This document shows positions 27,062 to 36,608 of a stretch of 64,000 bases of DNA, in pieces. The DNA is taken from contig NZ_CP113059.1 in NCBI RefSeq assembly GCF_026625705.1, positions 3,596,001 to 3,660,000 on the forward strand, given 5' to 3'. Source of the DNA: Pedobacter sp. SL55 (GTDB taxonomy: Bacteria > Bacteroidota > Bacteroidia > Sphingobacteriales > Sphingobacteriaceae). Every line of letters starts with the position of its first letter. The stretch's first letter is position 1. Both the position numbers and the translations under genes were made by a program. Below the pieces are notes generated by a model, which was not told the origin of the DNA, ran no database searches, and worked only from the letters and a program-made list of their open reading frames with translations.

Positions 27062-28697
27062 TTATTTGGTTTTGATGATTTGGTTCAGCTCTTCTAATTT
27101 AGTAGCCAAATCGTTATAGTTGATATCTTGAACAGCCACATTATTATCGATAGCCATTACCGCAGCCACTGCCGCCGATTGTCCCAACACCATGTACACA
27201 GGCTCCATTCTGATAGAACTGTAGGCTACGTGAGAAGACGACAAACAAATTGGCACCAATAAGTTGCTCACTTCCTTCTTTTTTAGGTGTAATGGCATAA
27301 TAACTGATTGGATAAGGGGTAGTTGGTTTAAAAATGGTTCCCTCGAAACGTAACTTGCCTTCGCCGTCAATTACTTTAGAAACATAGTGACAGTCTAAAG
27401 CATAAGAACCTAGACCGATGCTATTTTCTGCTGCTGCCCTGTCTTCTTTAGTGACATTTTTTTCGATCATCACATATTCGCCCTGCATTCTTCTCGCTTC
27501 TCTTACATAAATATGGTTAGGGAAGTTATCTGTATCTACAAATTCATCTTTAGGCAAACCCCAATCGCTCAGTTCTTTCCTAATATGTTCTGGAACACGA
27601 GGATCGTTCTCTAAAAACCAAAGCATGCCCAGTGCATAATCTTTGTGCAATTGCTCAATTTGTTTACGCTGTTCATAGTTCGCTTCCGCATAATCATAAC
27701 TTGCACCAAAGAAATCTAAGTGGTTGGTATCTGTTTTACGATTTGGCATTGGCGTTAGGGTAATAATTTTCTGTAGCTCAATACTTGGGTTTAATTTGAT
27801 TTGTCGTAATAAGACTTCATACCAAAGTGCATTGTAGTTCGCTGGCTTTCCAATCTTAATTCTGTTGGCCGGATCATTGGTCAAGGTCATACGATAAGTG
27901 TAAGCCTGTACCTTTTTGTCTTTTGCCCCTTGTTTGCTCGGTGCTTTCTTATCGATATAAGGCAACAAGCCAGACTTTTTATTACCTTCTATGATGTAAG
28001 GGTCAATTTGGGTTAGGTCTGCACCTTTTTCATAGTTGATATGATACCCGTTCAAAGTTTCTCCGTATTGGTCATTGGCTTCTCTACCAACTACATAAGA
28101 CACCCCCGATTTCGCCATCAAATCTCCCTCATAAGTAGCGTCAACAAATACCTTTGCCTGGATCACTTTACCGCTTTCCATTTCGATACCCGTAAGCTGT
28201 TTACCGCTCTTTTTTACACCGCCTTTTAGTTTTAAACGCTCATCAAACCAAACCTCTACATTGGCTTCCTTTAGCATTTCGAACATAATTTTTTCGGCTA
28301 CTTTAGATTCATAGACCCATTGCATTTTACGCTCTTCGTTTCTGCCTTTGTAAGTTCTCTTTAAGGATTTTACAAAAAACTCATCGCGGTTTTGGTTTAC
28401 CCAAACTTCTGGTTTAAGGTAATAAGTGTACAAACGTTGGTAAAACTCTCTAGTTAAACCACCAACCACATCATTTCTGTTCATATCTGTAGCTGTTAAA
28501 CCAGAAGTTACCAAACCACCCACATGCTTATTTTTAGAAATTAGCACCACTTTTTTCCCCATACGGCCACTTTGTATGGCAGTAATTACCCCTGCAGCAG
28601 ATTCTCCGTACACACAGATATCGTAAGATGATGGGTTGTTGATGGCATAAGTGTTAAACGACGTAAGTAATAGCAGTATATAAATGATCTTCTTCAT
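27062..28697 (-). CDS. Secreted FAD-dependent oxidoreductase, frameshifted near the C-terminus
   Basis: Two ORFs (28697-27144 and 27370-27062) join into a 544-residue protein of the PF12831 FAD-oxidoreductase family. It has a signal peptide, the nucleotide-binding start [32 protein letters not shown], and the C-terminal [21 protein letters not shown], which is shared with the second FAD oxidoreductase of the locus. The break is a T6 at 27279-27284 (A6 in the mRNA); five would restore [14 protein letters not shown]. It sits between susD and the GH-A gene, three bases from the latter. Substrate unknown; sugar oxidation is plausible. Confidence 0.85.
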
Positions 28698-28713
28698 GTC
28701 TTTTTATTTGATT

Positions 28714-30297
28714 TTAATTGTAACCTGGATTTTGAGGGAAATTATCAGCTCCCATGTTAATAACTTCAGTTTCTGGAATTGGCCATCTCACAAAATGCGG
28801 ATTGTTTGGCAAATTGGTTCTACCGCCAATAGAGGCTGTAATTTCTGGATCGCCAGCATAATTGCGCACTTGCGAAATCAGTATACCCAACCTTTTCAAG
28901 AAATACCATCTATCGCCTTCAAAAGCCAACTCCCTAGCTTGTTCGTCAATAATGTCTTTAATGGTCAGCGCACCTGTAAACTCATCATTACCAGCTCTTT
29001 GCCAAACCTTGTTATAATATTGTTTCGCTAACGTTTGGTTACCTTTCATCAAAGCGGCTTCGGCACCGATGATGTAGGTTTCGGCCAGACGATACACGAT
29101 CAGGTCTTTGTAGCTGCGTGTTTCGGCAGGTGTACGGGTCCAAATATCACCGTATTTGGTACAACCAGGATACACAAACCTATTTTTGTTGCCACTTTTG
29201 TACAACGGGAAGTAATCTCCAGGATTTACCGTAACATTGCCATAAGCAATTGGCGAAGAGGTAGTGTTTTTGTACCTGTGGATATAGAATGAATTGTACC
29301 TTTTATCTTTCAACTGATTGTAAAGAGAGAACAAATAAGGGCTCGGCAGGCATCTTCCATAAGTATAGCCCCAATTTTCGTAGCTACAGGCATATTCTGC
29401 CGTGCCACCAATTTCTGTTCGGTATTGGGCAATAAAATACGCTGCAAAATAATTGCCCAATGGGGTGTTATTAGAAAGGTTTCCTCCCGGATTTTTACTC
29501 CATTGCTGTACCATTAAAGCTTCGCTATGGTTCAAATCTCCAGCATTAAAAACGCTATCTAAAGCCACCAAACGATATTGTTTAGATTGGTCAATTTGAG
29601 CTACCTGATCTAAAGCGGTATCCCAATCTTTGGCCCATAAAGCTACCTTTGCCTTCATGTGACGGGCAGCTGCTTGGTTAAACCTGCCGGGCTCTGTTGA
29701 TTTCCAAGATAGATTAGCTATAGCATAATCCAAATCGTTGTAAAGCAAGCCAAAAACCTCCGCATTGGTAGCGGCTTTGTAGTTTTTAGGAGCATCTACA
29801 TTTTCCCAAGTAGTAGGTTCAGTATTTAGCCAAATTCTATCGTAAGTGCGGTACAGCAAAAAATAAGCTTGTGCCCTAAAGCACTTCGCCTCGGCTACAG
29901 TGGCCTTCAAGCCTGCTGTTTCCGGCAATTTTGCTCCTGCAGCAATAATTTCGTTGGCCTTACCTATAATTTGGTACATAGTGCGCCACATGTGCGCTGC
30001 CTGCGATGAAGATGGTCTTAAGTTGTTGGGATCGTAAATACCAAAATAGTTACCAGTACCACCATTGGTAACTGCCAAATCCGTTCCACGTTCCAAAGCA
30101 AAAATGGTGGCGTTTTCGGTATCATTGGCATAGGCACGCAATAAGGAATAAACTGCACTGGTAGCTAACTTTAAACCACCTTCGGTGCTGTAAATGTAAT
30201 CTGCAGAGTATTTAGTCAGATTTTCTTCTTCTAATACTTTAGAACAAGAAACCAGTCCGGCACTCAACAACAAAGCATAAATTATATTTCGTTTCAT
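28714..30297 (-). CDS. susD: SusD/RagB-family outer-membrane glycan-binding lipoprotein
   Basis: 527 residues with lipobox (LLSAGLVSC, then SKVLEEE). Typical SusD features: the N-terminal LKLATSAVYSLLRAYAN helix, AKCFRAQAYFLLYRTYDRIW with TPR-like helices, and the C-terminal ELAFEGDRWYFLKRLG and NPHFVRWPIPETEV. It forms the lid of the SusC barrel and delivers oligosaccharides. The gene follows susC by 12 bases and defines the locus as a polysaccharide utilization locus. Confidence 0.96.
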   Translation of the reverse strand: MKRNIIYALLLSAGLVSCSKVLEEENLTKYSADYIYSTEGGLKLATSAVYSLLRAYANDTENATIFALERGTDLAVTNGGTGNYFGIYDPNNLRPSSSQAAHMWRTMYQIIGKANEIIAAGAKLPETAGLKATVAEAKCFRAQAYFLLYRTYDRIWLNTEPTTWENVDAPKNYKAATNAEVFGLLYNDLDYAIANLSWKSTEPGRFNQAAARHMKAKVALWAKDWDTALDQVAQIDQSKQYRLVALDSVFNAGDLNHSEALMVQQWSKNPGGNLSNNTPLGNYFAAYFIAQYRTEIGGTAEYACSYENWGYTYGRCLPSPYLFSLYNQLKDKRYNSFYIHRYKNTTSSPIAYGNVTVNPGDYFPLYKSGNKNRFVYPGCTKYGDIWTRTPAETRSYKDLIVYRLAETYIIGAEAALMKGNQTLAKQYYNKVWQRAGNDEFTGALTIKDIIDEQARELAFEGDRWYFLKRLGILISQVRNYAGDPEITASIGGRTNLPNNPHFVRWPIPETEVINMGADNFPQNPGYN

Positions 30298-30309
30298 ATT
30301 TCTGTTCTT

Positions 30310-33300
30310 TTAGAATGAAAAATTAATGCCGAACAAAAGCGTTCTAGGTTCTGGGTAAGCCCCCGCATTTTGTTCGGGTCCATAGGCTTGTACATCGGTA
30401 ATGGTAAAAACATTGCTCATGGTGCAAAACAGCTTCAAATCATCTAGTTTCACTTTTTGCACCACACTTTTAGGCATTCTGTAAGAAAGCGATATGTTCC
30501 TTAACTTGATATAATCTGCCTTCTCATAAGCAGAAGAGGCCAGAAAAGCAGGCGTTTGTACAAAGTTTGGTGCAGGAGCCGTTTGAGATGGATTATGGAT
30601 GGTCCAATAGTTTCTACGGATACCATTTCTTTTGCCCGTTAAATCTCCTCCCGTTTCGAAAGTGGCCAGGTAAGAATTGTAGCGGTAACCGCCATATAAG
30701 TAGTAAAAATCTAAGGATAGATTGAAATTTTTATAATCGAAACTAGTGATCAATGAGGTTAGCCATTTGGGGTCTCGCTGGATAATTACCCTGTCGTCTA
30801 CCGACACCACACCATCGCCATTTACATCCCCCACCCTTATACTGCCAGGTTTGGCAGCTGGCATGTGCGAACCAGCAATATTATCCGTTAACTGCCAGAT
30901 ACCATCAAAACGGTAGTCGTAAGAAACGTTCATCGACTGACCGATAAACCAATTGTTGTTCAGATCATTTTTAGGGTTTCCATTGGCATCCAACGAGCCA
31001 TCGATTTTTTTGATTTTATTCCTGTTCAACGTAAAGTTCACATTCACATTCCATTTAAAATCTTTTTTCTCCATCAGTGTTCCGTTTACCGCAAGTTCGA
31101 AACCACGGTTTTGTACGTGTCCCAAGTTTACCAACTGACTGCTGTATCCCGTAGTGGTAGCTAAAGAACGTTCTACCAACAGATCGGTGGTTTGGGTATC
31201 GTAATATTCGATGGTACCATTCAATCTTCCTCCAAAAAAACCGTAATCTAAACCAATATTGGTAGAAGTAGAAGTTTCCCATTTTAGGTTGGGGTTAACC
31301 AATTGCGAGTTGGGCAAGTAACCTACCTGCGTGGTGTTTCCAAACTCTATCAGATAACGGTCTGCCAGTCCTAAAGTGGTGTAAGGGCTGATACCCTGGT
31401 TACCCACTGCACCGTAACTTACCCTCAGTTTCAAATCGGTCAAAAACCTAACATCCTTTAAAAAGTTCTCTTGTTTTAACCTCCAAGCTACTGCGGCAGC
31501 CGGAAAATAGCCATACTTGTTGTTGGCGCCAAAAACAGATGAACCATCTACCCGTACCGAAAGGGTTAATAAATATTTACTATCGAAATTATATCTCGCT
31601 CTTACCATGTAAGAAAGCAACTTTCTATCCGACAGTTCATAGGCCATTGGCGAAAAAGTGGTAGCAGAGCTGATGGCATTGTAAGACAAATCATCGTTGG
31701 GAAAGCCCAAACCAGTATTGCCAATTCGTTTCCATTGAATACCGTTGATACTGGCCATTGCCGTTGCGTCAAAATGATGCTTGTTGATATCTTTGTTGTA
31801 GTTTAAGATGGCCTCCACAATGTAATCGTTATAGGTACTTTCCGAAACCGTGGCCTGCCCACCATTGTTACGACCAGTAGTATGCCTGATCCCCAGATAG
31901 GTATTATCTTGCACCCTACGATTGTTCAAGCTGCTATTTAACCTGAAAGAGAAATCTTTATTGATTTTCCAATCGGCAAACAAGTTCATGTTCAGCCTAT
32001 CGGTAATACTCAAATTATCAGAATTGTTGATGTTCCAAAGCGGATTGAAATGCGACTCGCCCACTTCGGTAACATCTTCTCTCAAAGAACCATCTGCATT
32101 GTAAACTTTAGCCAAAGGCGGCATGGTAATGAAAGAATTAAAACTACCATCGGCTATATTGCGATAAGATTTAGTGAAGGCGATATTTGCACCCAATGAA
32201 ATGGTTTTAGATAAAGTTTGGTCGATATTCAACCTGCCCGTAAATCTCTTAAAATCTGATTCTGGCACCAAACCATCTTGATAGAAATGCCCCAAGGAAA
32301 GTGCATATTTAGTTTTTTCACTACCCGACTGTATCAAAACGTCATTTTTGTTCTGGTAAGCGGTACCTATCATTACGTCTTCCCAATCTACATATTCTTT
32401 AGATCGGTAAACCTCGCCCATCACACCCCTGAACGCTTCCTGCTCATCGTAATAACCATAAGCGTTATAAAAAGCTTCCTTTCTATACGCAGCCCATTGT
32501 TCGCCGTCATAAAATTCGAAGTTGCGGAACAAGCTTTGCGCACCTACGTAAGAGTTTACATTAACCTTGGTTTTTGAAGGTATACCACGTTTGGTAGTAA
32601 CCAAAATTACCCCATTTGCTGCCCTGGCACCATAAATTGACTGAGCAGAAGCATCTTTCAAAATCTCTATATTGGCAATTTCGTTGGCGTTAATATCATC
32701 TATACTTGCTGTAGGCACGCCATCCACGATATATAAAGGGTCATTCCCGGCAGACAAAGACCTTCTTCCCCTTATGAGAATACTTGAACTTCCGCCTGGA
32801 GAATTATTACCAGCAGTTACCTGCACACCCGGTGCAGCGCCCCTTAACATTTCGCTTACGCTAGTGGTTGGCATTTTATTGATCTGCTCTGTAGTTACCG
32901 ATGATACAGAACCAGTCAAATCTTTACGTTTCTGTACCCCATAACCCACCACAACCACTTCATTTAAGCGCTGGTCTGTAGCAACCATTTTCACTTCATA
33001 TTCCAACTTATCTTCGAGCTTTAAGGTAAATGGAGAAAAGCCCAGCATATTGAAAGTTAAATCGGTATCAGCGGCAGTTACTTTAATTGTAAAATTCCCA
33101 TCTGGGTCACTTAGGGCAGCTGAGTTAGAAGCGTTTGCTCTAATGGTCACACCAGGCATAGGTTTAGCTTCTTCGTCCAACACTTTACCTCTGATGATCC
33201 TCTCCTGCACCCCTGTAGTTGCTTTTACGGCTTTCTTAATCACTACCGTATGATCTTGGATCACATAGGTTACACCCAAACCGCTTAGCACTTCGCCAAC

Positions 33301-33579
33301 TATTTTATCTACAGTGGCATTATTAAAAGTTCCTGTAATACGTTTGGCTTCGTTAATATCTAAGGGAGAATAGATGAATTTTAAACCCATTTGCTGGTTC
33401 AACTCTTTAAAAACCTCTTTAATTGTAGTGTTATTAAACGATATGGTAATCGCTTTTTGACTGGCCCACAACACATTTGCATTTACAAAACTCAGCAACA
33501 ACATCAAACATAAAGGTTTTAAAAGATGTCGTAGCGAGTTCTGTGCAGCGTTTTTACACCGCAATAATTGTTCTTGCAT
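30310..33579 (-). CDS. susC: SusC/RagA-family TonB-dependent transporter with STN domain
   Basis: 1089 residues. Order: signal (about 1-40); STN domain about 45-112 (TISFNNTTIKEVFKELNQQ); carboxypeptidase-regulatory-like beta-sandwich about 127-205 (RGKVLDEEAKPMPGVTIRAN); plug about 215-330 (VVVVGYGVQKRKDLTGSVSS, DPLYIVDGVP); 22-strand barrel to the C-terminal Phe (LLFGINFSF). The STN domain marks it as a signal-transducing receptor that talks to the FecR anti-sigma encoded 54 bases upstream. It imports oligosaccharides released by the locus enzymes. Confidence 0.96.
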   Translation of the reverse strand: MQEQLLRCKNAAQNSLRHLLKPLCLMLLLSFVNANVLWASQKAITISFNNTTIKEVFKELNQQMGLKFIYSPLDINEAKRITGTFNNATVDKIVGEVLSGLGVTYVIQDHTVVIKKAVKATTGVQERIIRGKVLDEEAKPMPGVTIRANASNSAALSDPDGNFTIKVTAADTDLTFNMLGFSPFTLKLEDKLEYEVKMVATDQRLNEVVVVGYGVQKRKDLTGSVSSVTTEQINKMPTTSVSEMLRGAAPGVQVTAGNNSPGGSSSILIRGRRSLSAGNDPLYIVDGVPTASIDDINANEIANIEILKDASAQSIYGARAANGVILVTTKRGIPSKTKVNVNSYVGAQSLFRNFEFYDGEQWAAYRKEAFYNAYGYYDEQEAFRGVMGEVYRSKEYVDWEDVMIGTAYQNKNDVLIQSGSEKTKYALSLGHFYQDGLVPESDFKRFTGRLNIDQTLSKTISLGANIAFTKSYRNIADGSFNSFITMPPLAKVYNADGSLREDVTEVGESHFNPLWNINNSDNLSITDRLNMNLFADWKINKDFSFRLNSSLNNRRVQDNTYLGIRHTTGRNNGGQATVSESTYNDYIVEAILNYNKDINKHHFDATAMASINGIQWKRIGNTGLGFPNDDLSYNAISSATTFSPMAYELSDRKLLSYMVRARYNFDSKYLLTLSVRVDGSSVFGANNKYGYFPAAAVAWRLKQENFLKDVRFLTDLKLRVSYGAVGNQGISPYTTLGLADRYLIEFGNTTQVGYLPNSQLVNPNLKWETSTSTNIGLDYGFFGGRLNGTIEYYDTQTTDLLVERSLATTTGYSSQLVNLGHVQNRGFELAVNGTLMEKKDFKWNVNVNFTLNRNKIKKIDGSLDANGNPKNDLNNNWFIGQSMNVSYDYRFDGIWQLTDNIAGSHMPAAKPGSIRVGDVNGDGVVSVDDRVIIQRDPKWLTSLITSFDYKNFNLSLDFYYLYGGYRYNSYLATFETGGDLTGKRNGIRRNYWTIHNPSQTAPAPNFVQTPAFLASSAYEKADYIKLRNISLSYRMPKSVVQKVKLDDLKLFCTMSNVFTITDVQAYGPEQNAGAYPEPRTLLFGINFSF

Positions 33580-33633
33580 ACAAAGCTATATTTAGTTTAT
33601 TCTTGATTATTCGTTTGGAACCGAGCACAAAAC

Positions 33634-34755
33634 TTACTTCACATAAATTTTACTACCGCTCCTGGTATATTTTACATTATTGGTTAGCTCAATCATCTTC
33701 AGTGCTTGGTCTACACTATCGTACCTACTGATCATACCAGTAATTGGAATATGCCTGATGTTTTTGCTAACTACAATCTCTTCGCCGTACCATTGGGCCA
33801 TTTCCTCCATCACCTCTTCCATTTTCTCATTTTCAAAATAGAACAGGCCTTTATGCCAAGCTTCTACCTTGTAGCCATCGGTAGCTTTGGTAATGAGGAT
33901 TTTAGGATCTGTACTGCGCAATGAAGCCTTTTGATCTGGCTTGAGGATGACCGCTGTCTGGAAATTATTGTGTGTCAATTTCACTTTGCCCTCTAACAGG
34001 AGTACATCTTCGTTCACTTTATCAAAAGAATTGACGATGAATTTGGTACCCAATACTTCTATAGTTTGGAGTGCAGTTTTCACTACAAAAGGCATATAGC
34101 TATCCGCAGTTTTCACTTTTTGAACATCAAATAACACCGTTCCCTCGATTTTGACCATACGCTTACCGGCCGTAACTGGTAAAATTTCCAAGGTCGAATG
34201 AGGATTTAACCATGCTTTGGTTCCATCGTGCAGTTGGAAAGCAAAAATTCGGTCACTGGGATTTTTAATCTGGTTGATGCTCGTGCGATCGCTTCCAAAA
34301 TCTGCTGGCAGTAGAAAAACCTTCTCGCCTTTGTCTGTCACTCGCTGTGTGAGCCTGCTGAACATCGTGTCTTGCAGATCGTAACTTTCTCCATCTCTAA
34401 GCACAATTATTGGAGAGTTTTTTTCATTTTTTGCCAAAGCATAATTGCTTTCCTTAGTAATAAAATATTTTTGTACAACATAAGTTGAGGCTATGCCCAA
34501 CAACACAAAGCAAGAAGCAATTTTTAGGAAAGTATAACGACGAGGTTGTAGTTTCACTACATTGGTCGAAATATCTTGATCAATATTACTTTTGATATCT
34601 GCGCCGATCATGGCAAGCTTCTCTTCCGAAATGTTCTCATCGGGAATGGAGTCGTAAAAATAATCGACGAGCGTATTTTGTTCAGGAGTAGATTTCCCTC
34701 TTAAGTATTTATCTATGGTTGATAAAAACCTATTTCTAATAGATTTTTTGGACAT
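33634..34755 (-). CDS. FecR-family anti-sigma factor
   Basis: 373 residues. An N-terminal cytoplasmic part (KSIRNRFLSTIDKYLRGK) is followed by one membrane segment near residues 74-92 (FLKIASCFVLLGIAST). The periplasmic FecR domain is about 140-260 (LHDGTKAWLNPHSTLEILP, EGTVLFDVQK) and a DUF4974-type C-terminal domain about 300-372 (WHKGLFYFENEKMEEVMEEM). It receives the signal from the STN domain of SusC and releases the sigma factor encoded just upstream. Confidence 0.94.
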   Translation of the reverse strand: MSKKSIRNRFLSTIDKYLRGKSTPEQNTLVDYFYDSIPDENISEEKLAMIGADIKSNIDQDISTNVVKLQPRRYTFLKIASCFVLLGIASTYVVQKYFITKESNYALAKNEKNSPIIVLRDGESYDLQDTMFSRLTQRVTDKGEKVFLLPADFGSDRTSINQIKNPSDRIFAFQLHDGTKAWLNPHSTLEILPVTAGKRMVKIEGTVLFDVQKVKTADSYMPFVVKTALQTIEVLGTKFIVNSFDKVNEDVLLLEGKVKLTHNNFQTAVILKPDQKASLRSTDPKILITKATDGYKVEAWHKGLFYFENEKMEEVMEEMAQWYGEEIVVSKNIRHIPITGMISRYDSVDQALKMIELTNNVKYTRSGSKIYVK

Positions 34756-34807
34756 ACAAGTTTAGGTTTATTTGGTTCCCTTTAACTAGTAGTCGTAGAA
34801 AGCTTAC

Positions 34808-35389
34808 TTAACTCCCAAAAAAAAGTAAAAAATGTGTAAATAGTGCAGTACGCAGTAAAAGCTTCAGCTCAGCCGAGGAGTTAAGCAATTGGTTCTGAAC
34901 AGTTTTAACAGAAACATCTAACCGCTCGGCAATTTCCTTATTGCTTAGACCTTCTTCATATTTCAACTTAAAGATTTCTCTTCGTTTTGCAGGAAGTGTT
35001 TCTGTCCAAGCTTTGAGCGCTGTAAAAAATTCTTTTGAGATCAATTGCGAATCGGCATCGTTGCTATCTCTGATCTGCTCGATAAAATTATCCAGCTCTA
35101 CAAATTCGTAGCGGGATTTACGAAACTCGTCCAGCACCTTAAATTTTACGGCTTGCATTAAATAAGCCTGCACATTTTGGATATCCCTTGCATGACGTTT
35201 GTTCCAAAAGTCTACAAAAACCTCTTGAACGATATCTTTTGAAAGATCTTCGATTTTTAATTTGCTGTAGGTTTTGATGTAAAGCTGTTTCCAGGTCCTA
35301 GAATAGAGTTCATCGAACGCACGTTGGTCATCTTCTTTTATACGCAAAAGAAGTTCTTCAAGTGTGTATGAAGAATAACCGATGTTCAT
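34808..35389 (-). CDS. FecI-like ECF sigma factor
   Basis: 193 residues. Region 2 is about residues 20-95 (DQRAFDELYSRTWKQLY, DIVQEVFVDFWNKRH). Region 4 is about 130-180 (LPAKRREIFKLKYEEGLSNK, EIAERLDVSVKTVQNQL). It stands at the head of the polysaccharide locus, 52 bases before fecR, and would switch on susC and the following genes when the glycan is sensed. The 175 bases between it and the next upstream gene hold nothing else I recognise. Confidence 0.94.
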   Translation of the reverse strand: MNIGYSSYTLEELLLRIKEDDQRAFDELYSRTWKQLYIKTYSKLKIEDLSKDIVQEVFVDFWNKRHARDIQNVQAYLMQAVKFKVLDEFRKSRYEFVELDNFIEQIRDSNDADSQLISKEFFTALKAWTETLPAKRREIFKLKYEEGLSNKEIAERLDVSVKTVQNQLLNSSAELKLLLRTALFTHFLLFFGS

Positions 35390-35564
35390 AGCTTAAATTT
35401 GGGGGAGAGTTGGTTGCCGACAATATTATAAAAGATTGTTTAAAATTACAAGCTTAATCCGCAATAGATAAGAAAGGTTTTCGGACTAACAGGAAAACGA
35501 CTGTATCTCACAGTAATTGCAATTTTTATATCCAACTACGGGATTTGATTGACGCAAAACTTTT

Positions 35565-36206
35565 CTATTCAACATCCTCTCCATTGAAATCTGCAATGGT
35601 TTCTGTACTATTTTTTGCGAACAGCATACCACCTGTGGGAGATATCTTATCGGTGCACATTTTTGGGCAGTTGACCGCTGAGAAAGTATTATTAGTCAAA
35701 GGAATACCAAAAGCGGCTGCATGAATACCATTAGCTACTCCGGCAGCCCCGCCTTGTTTCAACAAAACCATATCAAAATTCTGTACATTAAAAGGCTGTC
35801 CACCAACATTAGTAAAGTAATTAGAATTTTCTAATCTTAAGTCAAGTATTTTATCTGTAGCATCTGTATCTTCCACATACCCCGACATGGTATATTGTAC
35901 TCTAATTACAATCAAAGTACTGGCCTTTAGTGTACGCCAAAATGCAATATTATTAAATTGGAACTTTCCACCACTGGCTGTGAGCTCAGTAGCACTAGCG
36001 GTACAGCCTGTAAAATCCTTAATGATCAAACCTCTTGCATCTGTAAAATCTTTGGTAACCAATAGTTCTATTACATCGTTTTGGCCCTGCGGACTGGTGA
36101 TCCCAGAGTTATAAATTTTATTGATGACTATGTCTTGTTAAAAGACCTTGATTGTGCTGCATAGTAGTAAAAAAGATAAGAATAGCTTAGTTTTTATGAG
36201 CGTCAT
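35565..36206 (-). pseudogene. Secreted lamin-tail-like protein with in-frame stop in its signal peptide
   Basis: From the ATG at 36206 the frame reads MTLIKTKLFLSFLLLCSTIK, V, F, then TAA (36140-36138), then continues open as QDIVINKIYNSGITSPQGQND to 35565. A serine codon TCA in place of TAA would give KVFSQ, a normal signal cleavage site, so one base change explains the break. The body (about 190 aa) has strands VIELLVTKDFTDARGLIIKD and WRTLKASTLIVIRV typical of lamin-tail/LTD-like secreted domains. A shorter product could start at TTG 36062 but would lack the signal. Likely inactive or a sequence error. Confidence 0.6.
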
Positions 36207-36296
36207 GTTTAGTTTGTTTTATTATTAAGACTTTTATTTTTAACCGAGAGAACGATGAGTGTAAACGGCTATTCAAATAGCAAAGAAAATAACTAA

Positions 36297-36413
36297 TTAC
36301 ACGCTAAAAATTAAGCCCGAGCGGTTATTTACTGTAGGCGTGATTTGGGCATGGCTTACCTGCGAAACAAGCCCTACCAAAAGGCAAAGCAGGAGAACGA
36401 TAATTTTTTTCAT
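36297..36413 (-). CDS. Short signal-peptide-bearing ORF (38 aa)
   Basis: ATG at 36413 starts a 38-residue product. Its first 23 residues form a clear signal peptide (KKIIVLLLCLLVGLVSQ, then SHAQ); only ITPTVNNRSGLIFSV follows before TAA. It is on the same strand as the lamin-tail pseudogene 90 bases downstream. It may be the N-terminal stub of a decayed secreted gene or a small exported peptide. Nothing further is seen between it and 36609. Confidence 0.35.
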   Translation of the reverse strand: MKKIIVLLLCLLVGLVSQVSHAQITPTVNNRSGLIFSV

Positions 36414-36608
36414 GAATGAGAGATAGTTTAAATGGTTGATCTAATTTAGAAAATTTAATCTAAATTAACAACTTAAAAGAATAACTGAATAAACGCCGCA
36501 TCTATCAAAACATTAATATTGCTATCGGTCACAGCAACTCCAAAATTTTTCTGATCACAAAAGCCAGATTCATCGCTAAAGTATTATCTTAGTAACAAAA
36601 ACATCATC

